Under the pieces are notes generated by a model that was not told the origin of the DNA, made no database searches, and worked only from the letters and a program-made list of their open reading frames with translations. This document shows positions 1 to 6,148 of a DNA stretch of 14,707 nucleotides, piece after piece. Every line of letters begins with the position of its first letter. Positions within the stretch are counted from its first letter, which is position 1. A program made the position numbers and the translations under genes. The stretch covers positions 1 through 14,707 of the forward strand of contig CAMYYX010000032.1 of NCBI GenBank assembly GCA_947303695.1, read 5' to 3'. The stretch comes from an uncultured Prevotellaceae bacterium (lineage in GTDB: Bacteria; Bacteroidota; Bacteroidia; Bacteroidales; Bacteroidaceae).

Positions 1-70
1 GACTCGTTCGAAATATAGGGGAACAGGCGCCGGTAATGCTGAAAAGAACCGACTGTAATCTATTATTTAT

Positions 71-104
71 CCTGCGTGACAACAAAACATCCTCTTTGCG
101 CTCC
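71..104 (+). repeat. left copy of imperfect direct repeat flanking the 42-nt array
   Basis: This segment resembles 407-440. The best-conserved part is CCTCTTTGCxCTCC (91-104 against 427-440), preceded in both copies by a GxCAACAA stretch. The two copies bracket the 42-nt array. This may be a boundary of a composite repeat unit or a trace of an insertion, and the sequence alone does not decide. Confidence 0.45.
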
Positions 105-116
105 ATGAGCCTCTCA

Positions 117-389
117 GTACCACGCAGTAGTGCCACTTTGGGCAAAGTCGGGGTTACAGTGCCACGAAGTAGCACCACTTTCGGCAAAGTTGAGGTCTCA
201 GTGCCACGCAGTAGCGTCACTTTGGGCAAAGTCGGTGTTTCGGTGCCACGCAGTAGTGCCACTTTCTGCAAAGTGGAGGTTTCTGTGCCACGCAGTAGCA
301 TCACTTTCCGCAAAGGGGGGGTTTCGGTGCCCCGCCGTAGCGTCACTTTCTGCAAAGTGGAGGCTTCGGTGCCACGCAGTAGCATCACT
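117..389. repeat. 42-nt tandem repeat array, six full units plus a half
   Basis: Units begin at 117, 159, 201, 243, 285, 327 and 369 (the last runs only to about 389). Each begins with a variant of GTGCCACGCAGTAG and contains a dyad ACTTT-NNNN-AAAGT, for example at 135-148. The four loop bases vary (GGGC, CGGC, GGGC, CTGC, CCGC, CTGC). The stem arms are intact in all units except one changed outer base in the fifth. Units abut directly with no spacers, so this is not a CRISPR array. Loop drift with stem conservation suggests that the dyad matters, either as a folded RNA or DNA element or as a protein-binding site. No function is known to me. Confidence 0.85.
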
Positions 390-406
390 GCATGCTCCGC
401 GGCTCT

Positions 407-440
407 TCTGCATGGCAACAAGAGTGCCTCTTTGCACTCC
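407..440 (+). repeat. right copy of imperfect direct repeat flanking the 42-nt array
   Basis: Partner of 71-104. The final 14 bases differ at one position only; the 5' part is more diverged. Confidence 0.45.
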
Positions 441-477
441 GTTTGGGGACAAAAAACAGTCTGGCGTAGGGCGCTCA

Positions 478-538
478 AAACAACGGCGTTGTTTCATGGA
501 AACATCGGTGTAGGAAGGACGAAACAACGGCGTTGTTT
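478..538. repeat. two copies of a 17-nt perfect palindrome
   Basis: AAACAACGGCGTTGTTT occurs at 478-494 and 522-538, each with 8-bp arms around a central G. The centres are 44 nt apart. Between them lies a further inverted repeat, TGTTTC-ATG-GAAACA (490-504), which overlaps the first palindrome. The pair could be an operator-like site or a REP-type unit. No gene start lies immediately next to it. Confidence 0.75.
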
Positions 539-580
539 TAAAACAGGGTTATGGGATAGTTGAAAGTTGAAAAGACCCTC

Positions 581-610
581 TGCTTTGTTTATTGCACAAT
601 GTACAAAGCA
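581..610. repeat. hairpin-forming inverted repeat
   Basis: TGCTTTGT (581-588) pairs with ACAAAGCA (603-610). Inside, ATTG (591-594) pairs with CAAT (597-600) around a two-base loop, giving a nearly continuous stem interrupted by one mismatch and one wobble. No T-run follows directly, so it is not a standard intrinsic terminator. It could be a remnant of one, or part of the AT-rich repeat starting at 603. Confidence 0.55.
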
Positions 611-622
611 TAATGCATAATT
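603..622 (+). repeat. dispersed 20-nt AT-rich repeat, copy 1
   Basis: ACAAAGCATAATGCATAATT matches the coding copy at 4368-4387 at 17 of 20 positions, sharing an identical 13-nt core CATAATGCATAAT. A diverged third copy lies on the minus strand at 7530-7549. Confidence 0.6.
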
Positions 623-690
623 ATTTCGCTTTTTTTCTGCTTTTTCCCGATTCTCTCACCGCTAATCGCTCGACTCTAATCTTTTTTTCT

Positions 691-698
691 TATCTTTG
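691..698 (+). promoter_or_regulatory. Bacteroidetes -7 promoter element of the modular protease gene
   Basis: TATCTTTG matches the Bacteroidetes -7 consensus TAnnTTTG. It lies 25 nt before the ATG at 724 and would start transcription near 703, giving a leader of roughly 20 nt. I see no clear -33 TTTG box at the expected distance. The site lies inside the possible N-terminal extension beginning at 592 and therefore argues for the shorter start at 724. Confidence 0.65.
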
Positions 699-723
699 CA
701 TCGTAACTAATACTAATCGCCTT

Positions 724-3700
724 ATGATAACAAAACGTTTATTTATTGTGGCAGCGATGCTGCTGTCGGCTTTGATTGGGAGTCATGCACAGGTGTGGGA
801 TGCTCCTCAAGTGCCTGCTGAGGACCTCGCTCAAGTAACTAAGAGCACGGTGGGCTATCTGTGGAATGTGGAGACTGACGCATTTGTAGTGAATGGTATG
901 ACGAGTAATGTGCAGGCATGTGCCACTCGCCTGACGAACGGTGACGTGGCTGTTTCCACACCCCATCGCTGTACGATGGTGGTGGGCAACGATACGACAG
1001 TGCGTATCCGCATGAGCAGCTATGCGTCGTACTACTTGTCGTGTACAAGTGCGAATGCCAACAATGTGGTGGTGAACCGCACGCTGAACAATAAGTTCCG
1101 CTACGAAGAGACGGCAGAGGGGTCGCATGTCTACAAACTAACGAATACGTCGTTCAATGAACCGCTTGATGTGGCTTGGGAGTATGGCGGTCCGCTCACA
1201 TTGAAGAAAGGTCAGGGTAAAACGACATGGGCGTTCATCAAAGAGGAAACGGTTACTTCGGGAGCTTATGCGCTCTTTAAGGCGAAGTGCCAATTGTATA
1301 ATATCTATAAGGTGTTGGCGGATGCTGGAAAAACGAGTCAATACGAAGAGGCACTGCAAAGTGCTTACAAGGAATATTCGGCTTCAGATGCTACGATGGA
1401 GCGTCTACTGACAGCTGCCCGCAAACTGTTTTACGTGGTGTATGCCGACATCACTACCCCAATAGATGTGTCGTTCCTGCTAGTGAATGCTGATATGGTA
1501 GGCAGTGGATCGACCGACGGATGGGGCAAGGAGAGTCCGACATTCAGTTGGGCAGAGTTCGAGCGCTATCACTCTTCGCTGACTTTGGAGCAGGGGGGGA
1601 TCTTCCCTGTCGGAACGTACGACTTCGGCTTCCATGCGCTCTATCGTCAGGATGGTTCGAACGCAGCACCTACTTTTAGCGTGACGGCTTCGAATTCCGT
1701 GAAGACAAATGTGCCACTGATGAGCGACATCGACTTCTGTGTGACGAATGCCACAGAGAACAACTGGAAACAGGGACCTCAATACTTCCAACCCGACGGC
1801 ATGAAGTCGTGCGGACAGGCTTTGGCTCATGGTGATGCTGTGGCTTGGGCGAAGAACGTGATGGTGGACGCTGACGGATCGGTCAACGTGAAGGCCGTGA
1901 TGACTTCCAGTTCACAATGGCTGAACTGGCAAGGAGTGACCGTCATCTACAAGGGTGTGGGGGCAGATGCCCTGCGTTCGGTGTTGGCTAGTACCATCAG
2001 CCAGGCTCAGACGTTGTATGGCGATGGGACGGGCAACGAGGCATCCATGCTCAAGAGTGCCATTGATCAGGCACAGGCTGTGTATGACAACCCAGAGGCT
2101 ACGAACGCGGACATCAGCGGTTGGTGTGAGACTCTTTCTGAGGCTATCGACAGCTATCGTAAGGCCAATGCTTCAGAGGCGAATCCAATTGACTATACTT
2201 CGCTGATTACGAACCCGAGTTTCGAGGACGGAACGGAAGGCTGGACGGTCGAAGGAATGGGTACGCAAGGCAATTCGGTATTCTCCATTAAGGCTGGTAA
2301 CACCTACCTGGAACGCTGGGTGAGCAAAGGTAGCAAGGTGGGTGACGGAAGTGCCGTGCAGACGATCAAAGACCTCCCTGTGGGTATGTACCAACTGAAG
2401 GTAGCTGCCCAGAATATTCAGGAAGACACGTCGTCGAAAGCACAGAACGGTGCATGGATTGTGGCTAATATCGACAGCCAGAAGGTGACTACCCGCAAGC
2501 AGTACACGTTGACATTCACGAACATCGAGCAGGATGCCATCATCGGATTCATCGCAAAAGGAGCTACGGGCAACTGGCTGGCGTGCGACAACTTCCGCCT
2601 GTACTATATTGGAGGTGATGAAACGGCTCTTCGTGATGCCCTCACCCGATATATCCAGAATGCGACATCGTTGATGGACAAGAAGATGCACGATGGAGCA
2701 AAAGAGCGGCTCGACCTTTGTGCTGAGGCTGCCGTGAAATGCCTGACCGCTTCTGATGGGACAGGTGTTTTCCCCGAGGTATCGACTCCTCTCCGTCTGG
2801 CTACAGAGGAGGCAAAACGTTCTATCCTGGCATACGAGGCACTGAATACCACCATCGCTGATGCGAAAGCCACCTACGGCGATGGGAGCAATCCGGGAGC
2901 ATTCGACTATCTTGTTGCCATCAATACGGCTAAGGCTGTCTTTGAGAGTGGTGCATCGACCTACGAAGAACTGGCTGAACAGATTATGAAGCTGGAGGAT
3001 GCTAAGATGCTGTTCCTGATGCAATCGCCAACGGGAGCTATTCCGACCATCACAACCGACAAGCGGTATGCACGAGGTGCGACGATGGCATTCGGACGAT
3101 TCACCTTTAAGCTGAACGGGGCGAAGATAAAGACATCGGGATTCTGCTACAGCACAGAACACAACCCGACCATCTTCGATGAGAAGTCCACCCGAACACT
3201 TTCGAACAATGGCTTGATCTACGTGATGGAGAATCTGACACCTGCGACCGTATACTACGTACGTCCTTACATCCTGACAGAAGGCTATCAGGTGGCATAC
3301 GGCGACGAACTGAAGATTATCACCATTCCGAAGGGGACGATGACTTGGTGGTATAACAACGGTGGAAGCGCAGAGGAGAATGACCGCATCAACTACGCTT
3401 TGAAAAACGGTACGAAGATATGGAACGACCTGATGAACATACAGGGAGTGAACCTCAGCATGTCGTACGGTTCTGGTACACCAACTGCAGACTGCAGCTA
3501 TGGAGGCAGCATGCGAGTTGGACCTAACTCGGCATACCAGCGTACGGGAACCATCATGCACGAGGCAGCTCACGGTGTGGGTGTCGGCACCATTGGAGGT
3601 TGGTGGGCACTGCTGGTTAACGGCGAATGGACAGGTGTCCGTGCCAATCAGGTGCTCCAATTCTGGGACAACGACAACTCTGCTAAGATGAAGGGCGACT

Positions 3701-4476
3701 CTCAGCACATGTGGCCATACGGTATTAATGGTGCACAAGAGGATAGCGGTACCGACCTGTTGTATTATGGAAACGCCCTCATCATCGAGGGTCTGCACGA
3801 AGATGGTGTGCAGCCGACAGGCAACTGCTTCGCCACACCAGCCTACACCTACGATTATGTGGACGACCAGTGGTATTACATCCAGAACGAGTCAGCAGAC
3901 TACGGATTCCAGAAGGCATACCTGCAGGCAACCTCGTCAGGATTGAAATGGACAGAAGTGGCAACAGAAAGCCTCGGAACTGACGAAAGCTATGCATGGA
4001 CCATTACGTTCGACCCTAAGACCCAGTACTATTCATTCCGCAACGTGGGCACAGGTGCATATATCACCTACAACGGCAGTAAGTTCACCACCACGAAGCG
4101 TGAGACACCAACAGCCAGCGAGAAACTGCAACTGATACCGAGCCGTAGCCTCGTCACATGGAAGAACGACGGTAAGAACTATAAGCTACGTGGCTACTGG
4201 ATGCTGAAAGCCAACGGAGGCTCAGCAACAGCAATGACAGGAGCAGCAAACGGAGCATTGAGCGGCACAAACTTTGACAACGACCAGGATGACACCAACC
4301 AGCGATGGCTCATACTGAGCGAAGAGCACGGACTCGCAAGCGGAATAGAAGAAATAATTCATAATTCACAATTCATAATGCATAATGGTGCTATCTATAA
4401 CCTCAACGGACAGAAGATGGCTGCTCCGCAGAAGGGATTGAATATCATTGGTGGAAAGAAGGTTTGGGTGAAGTAA
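724..4476 (+). CDS. large secreted modular protein with HExxH metallopeptidase-like domain
   Basis: 1250 residues, family not recognised by name. The start at 724 gives a signal peptide (MITKRLFIVAAMLLSALIGSHA, cleavage after about residue 22); an in-frame ATG at 592 would put 44 unrelated residues and the promoter inside the gene. Visible parts, approximate: beta-rich N-terminus (25-180), helical segment (180-240), jelly-roll-like domain (245-420), helical FIVAR-like segment (423-480), second jelly-roll beginning NPSFEDG (497-629), further helical segments (630-768), fibronectin-III-like domain (770-870), zincin-like domain (872-1026) with H946-E947-A-A-H950, a beta-trefoil-like region (1036-1200), and a tail with IYNLNGQ and KKVWVK. 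The third zinc ligand is unclear: the metzincin position is T956, while E968 would fit an M60-type HExxHx(8,28)E pattern. The layout suggests an extracellular, glycan-anchored protease acting on glycoproteins; this is inference. The tail contains residues encoded by the repeat at 4368-4387. Confidence 0.75.
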   Translation: MITKRLFIVAAMLLSALIGSHAQVWDAPQVPAEDLAQVTKSTVGYLWNVETDAFVVNGMTSNVQACATRLTNGDVAVSTPHRCTMVVGNDTTVRIRMSSYASYYLSCTSANANNVVVNRTLNNKFRYEETAEGSHVYKLTNTSFNEPLDVAWEYGGPLTLKKGQGKTTWAFIKEETVTSGAYALFKAKCQLYNIYKVLADAGKTSQYEEALQSAYKEYSASDATMERLLTAARKLFYVVYADITTPIDVSFLLVNADMVGSGSTDGWGKESPTFSWAEFERYHSSLTLEQGGIFPVGTYDFGFHALYRQDGSNAAPTFSVTASNSVKTNVPLMSDIDFCVTNATENNWKQGPQYFQPDGMKSCGQALAHGDAVAWAKNVMVDADGSVNVKAVMTSSSQWLNWQGVTVIYKGVGADALRSVLASTISQAQTLYGDGTGNEASMLKSAIDQAQAVYDNPEATNADISGWCETLSEAIDSYRKANASEANPIDYTSLITNPSFEDGTEGWTVEGMGTQGNSVFSIKAGNTYLERWVSKGSKVGDGSAVQTIKDLPVGMYQLKVAAQNIQEDTSSKAQNGAWIVANIDSQKVTTRKQYTLTFTNIEQDAIIGFIAKGATGNWLACDNFRLYYIGGDETALRDALTRYIQNATSLMDKKMHDGAKERLDLCAEAAVKCLTASDGTGVFPEVSTPLRLATEEAKRSILAYEALNTTIADAKATYGDGSNPGAFDYLVAINTAKAVFESGASTYEELAEQIMKLEDAKMLFLMQSPTGAIPTITTDKRYARGATMAFGRFTFKLNGAKIKTSGFCYSTEHNPTIFDEKSTRTLSNNGLIYVMENLTPATVYYVRPYILTEGYQVAYGDELKIITIPKGTMTWWYNNGGSAEENDRINYALKNGTKIWNDLMNIQGVNLSMSYGSGTPTADCSYGGSMRVGPNSAYQRTGTIMHEAAHGVGVGTIGGWWALLVNGEWTGVRANQVLQFWDNDNSAKMKGDSQHMWPYGINGAQEDSGTDLLYYGNALIIEGLHEDGVQPTGNCFATPAYTYDYVDDQWYYIQNESADYGFQKAYLQATSSGLKWTEVATESLGTDESYAWTITFDPKTQYYSFRNVGTGAYITYNGSKFTTTKRETPTASEKLQLIPSRSLVTWKNDGKNYKLRGYWMLKANGGSATAMTGAANGALSGTNFDNDQDDTNQRWLILSEEHGLASGIEEIIHNSQFIMHNGAIYNLNGQKMAAPQKGLNIIGGKKVWVK
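4368..4387 (+). repeat. dispersed 20-nt AT-rich repeat, copy 2, inside the protease gene
   Basis: ACAATTCATAATGCATAATG lies in the linker before the conserved C-terminal tail and contributes to the protein stretch EIIHNSQFIMHNG. Sequence just upstream (from about 4354) is also built of ATAATTC/ATAATTCAC units. It is in frame and the gene stays open. The same motif is intergenic at 603-622 and at 7530-7549. Confidence 0.6.
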
Positions 4477-4483
4477 TGTTGAT

Positions 4484-4515
4484 AGTTTAAAAGTTTAAGG
4501 GTTTAAGAGGTTTTT
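4484..4515 (+). repeat. 8-nt short tandem repeat after the protease gene
   Basis: Successive units AGTTTAAA, AGTTTAAG and GGTTTAAG (4484-4507) are followed by a diverged AGGTTTTTAAG. The repeat begins just after the stop codon. No function is apparent. Confidence 0.55.
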
Positions 4516-4570
4516 AAGCATCTTCCCTAACTGAGGGGAGGAACTATCACAATAATAGTACATTTAGAAA

Positions 4571-4645
4571 CAATAACCCACCCTTATTGCTCGATAAGGC
4601 AGGGTTATTGTCCGATAAGGCAGGGTTATTGAGCGGATAAAGGGT
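4571..4645. repeat. 21-nt tandem repeat with alternative hairpins
   Basis: CGATAAGGCAGGGTTATTG plus two bases is repeated at 4592-4612 and 4613-4633, with a partial third unit at 4634-4645. The left arm CAATAACCC (4571-4579) can pair with GGGTTATTG at either 4602-4610 or 4623-4631, and its CAATAA also with TTATTG at 4584-4589, so mutually exclusive hairpins are possible. It lies between two convergent genes. It might act in 3'-end formation of the plus-strand gene, but there is no T-run. Confidence 0.6.
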
Positions 4646-4671
4646 CACCCTACCGTTCATGCTTATGATTG

Positions 4672-4706
4672 AAAAAGGGATGCGGACCGTGTGGTTCGCA
4701 TCCCTT
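4672..4706 (-). terminator. intrinsic terminator of the pectinase-esterase operon
   Basis: A 14-bp stem (arms 4675-4688 and 4693-4706, one G-T pair) closes a four-base loop. Read on the minus strand the stem is followed by TTTTT (4676-4672). It lies 23 nt beyond the esterase stop codon. On the plus strand no T-run follows, so it is oriented for the minus-strand operon. Confidence 0.85.
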
Positions 4707-4728
4707 GATTATGGGTTTCTGTAATGTT

Positions 4729-6111
4729 TTATCTGACGAGCACTTTACGACCATCAATGATATTGATACCTTTTTGCAGCGAGTTGGTCCGCTGGCCTCT
4801 CAAGTTATAGATAGTTCCCTCGCCTTGTGAGAGAATTGGGTTCTTGATTCCTACGGCATTAGGGTCGTAAGAGTGAATCTCGATGTTCGATACAGTAACC
4901 TGGTCTTCTGTGTTGACCTTCATGAAGGCAATGTTGAACTCTGCCCACTTGTCGGTAATGCTGAAATCGACGGTGCGGTTGGCACCCACCTCTACGGTGT
5001 CCTTGAACACGACGGTCTTATTGTTGTTGGACGACGAAAAACGTGAGAGCTGCAAAGCAACCTTCACACCTGCTTCGCCCTGAGCATCGAACGTAAGACG
5101 GTAGTCGCCCTTGACAAACTGGAGTGAGTAATAGACATTAGCGTTGTCATCTACATCCTTTTTCGTTCCTTGTCCGTAAGAGCAGATGGTCTTGCCGCTG
5201 TTGATGGTCCATCCGTGACTCTTAGGTGCCCAGCCTTCCTGTTCGATGCAGGGACGCCATTTCAAGGTAATGTCGCATGGGTCATCGAGTGTGTACTGCT
5301 TCATGAAGTTCCACATGGTTCTTGATGCATTGCCATCTTCGGTGTTACTGGTTTCGGGTGAGTGCCCCATGCCGTTCATTGAATAGAAAACAATTGGGAA
5401 TCCGCCTTCACCAGCCTCGTAAACCTTCTTGGTGAACTTGCCAGACTTGGTTGTTGTAACGGGTACTGGGTTACAACCGTTGCGAGCCACTACGTTGTCG
5501 ATAATCTTGCTGACGTACTGTGACTTCACTAGGTCATCGTTCGTGCCGTGGATGTGCAGGAATGGCACGGGACGGTAACCGGTGTGATGAAGGTGGAACT
5601 CGTTGATGGGGTAGCCGCTGATAGATGCGTAGGCTGCGAATACATCACCGAGAAGATTCGCAACCGTGTAAGTCATCATACCACCGTTGGAGAATCCACA
5701 GCAGTAGATGCGCTTACGGTCGATGCTGTAATTCTTGGCTACATCCTCAATGATGGCAAGAATGTAGTCGATGTCTCCGCTCCATTCACCAGTCGAATTC
5801 CATCCAGGAAGCTCCATGTTTCCGAAGAATGGGAATTTCACGTTCTCACCATGCCCATAAACCACGATGATGCCAGTCGTGTCAGCAATGCCATCGAACG
5901 CCGGCTGTTTGTTGTCGGACGAGCCGCCAGTTCCGTGCAGACAGAATACGAGAGCGGTGTTCTCCTTCACTTTGTTAGGCACATACAACTTGTACTTGCG
6001 GGTCTTTGTGCCGACCTTGATGTTCACTGTTTTGTCAACCTTTGCTGCACACGTCAGTGAGAAGCAAGCCAAAAGAATGGCTGTAGTAAATACTTTGGTA
6101 ATAGTTTTCAT
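4729..6111 (-). CDS. secreted alpha/beta-hydrolase esterase (LpqC/PHB-depolymerase, CE1-like)
   Basis: 460 residues with a signal peptide ending near residue 22 (LTCA). The catalytic domain (about 25-275) shows the oxyanion-hole motif HGTGG (59-63), the nucleophile elbow GFSNGG with S141, the acid region HGTNDD with D192 or D193, and H250 in GMGHS. This set is typical of LpqC/feruloyl-esterase-like polyester and carbohydrate esterases. A beta-rich region follows (about 280-415), probably a carbohydrate-binding-like module, and then a tail IYNLRGQ...KGINIIDGRKV that closely parallels that of the protease at 724-4476. The gene lies 37 nt downstream of the GH28 gene on the same strand and is followed by a strong terminator. 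Removal of acyl or feruloyl groups from pectin or xylan is the likely role, inferred from context; the actual substrate is unknown. Confidence 0.85.
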   Translation of the reverse strand: MKTITKVFTTAILLACFSLTCAAKVDKTVNIKVGTKTRKYKLYVPNKVKENTALVFCLHGTGGSSDNKQPAFDGIADTTGIIVVYGHGENVKFPFFGNMELPGWNSTGEWSGDIDYILAIIEDVAKNYSIDRKRIYCCGFSNGGMMTYTVANLLGDVFAAYASISGYPINEFHLHHTGYRPVPFLHIHGTNDDLVKSQYVSKIIDNVVARNGCNPVPVTTTKSGKFTKKVYEAGEGGFPIVFYSMNGMGHSPETSNTEDGNASRTMWNFMKQYTLDDPCDITLKWRPCIEQEGWAPKSHGWTINSGKTICSYGQGTKKDVDDNANVYYSLQFVKGDYRLTFDAQGEAGVKVALQLSRFSSSNNNKTVVFKDTVEVGANRTVDFSITDKWAEFNIAFMKVNTEDQVTVSNIEIHSYDPNAVGIKNPILSQGEGTIYNLRGQRTNSLQKGINIIDGRKVLVR

Positions 6112-6148
6112 AAGAAACTGTTTTTAGTTGTTGATAAATAATTGTTGA

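Larger units (their letters stand above)
1..690. other. gene-free, repeat-rich region
   Basis: I see no credible gene here. Open frames exist on both strands (36-563 and 130-513 on +, 198-527 on -), but the 42-nt repeat period is a multiple of three and the unit lacks stops, so several frames stay open together and translate into the same kind of low-complexity 14-residue repeat. None has a recognisable domain. The region holds the 42-nt array, a near-direct repeat on each side of it, a pair of identical palindromes, a hairpin at 581-610, and finally the promoter of the downstream gene. A small repeat protein cannot be strictly excluded. Confidence 0.6.

Noticed and set aside
117..389. Possible CRISPR array
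   Set aside because: Units are contiguous without unique spacers, units diverge from each other, and no cas gene is present.
36..563. Open frame of 175 codons across the 42-nt array, with a second plus-strand and a minus-strand open frame over the same bases
   Set aside because: The period is divisible by three and the unit has no stops, so all these frames are open by construction. There is no domain, no promoter element and no sign of codon-level constraint; the conserved feature is the DNA dyad.
581..610. Hairpin as an intrinsic terminator of a gene upstream of the window
   Set aside because: No T-run follows the stem directly and no coding region leads into it; the first long T-run is about 20 nt downstream.
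592..723. Upstream ATG that would extend the protease by 44 residues
   Set aside because: The extension contains the promoter element and the AT-rich repeat, and would bury the signal peptide.
2173..3798. 541-codon open frame on the minus strand inside the protease gene
   Set aside because: It is antisense to a clearly coding gene with a signal peptide, domains and tail. Its product is rich in Cys, His, Arg and Ser without any recognisable domain, as expected of a mirror frame in a gene with biased third positions.
4813..4839. Esterase tail segment ILSQGEG, which resembles SQGGAQGEG encoded by the palindromic element at 14226-14337
   Set aside because: The DNA similarity (CTCACAAGGCGAGGG against CTCACAGGGAGGGG) is short and there is no paired arm, so it could be chance; a degraded element is possible but cannot be supported.
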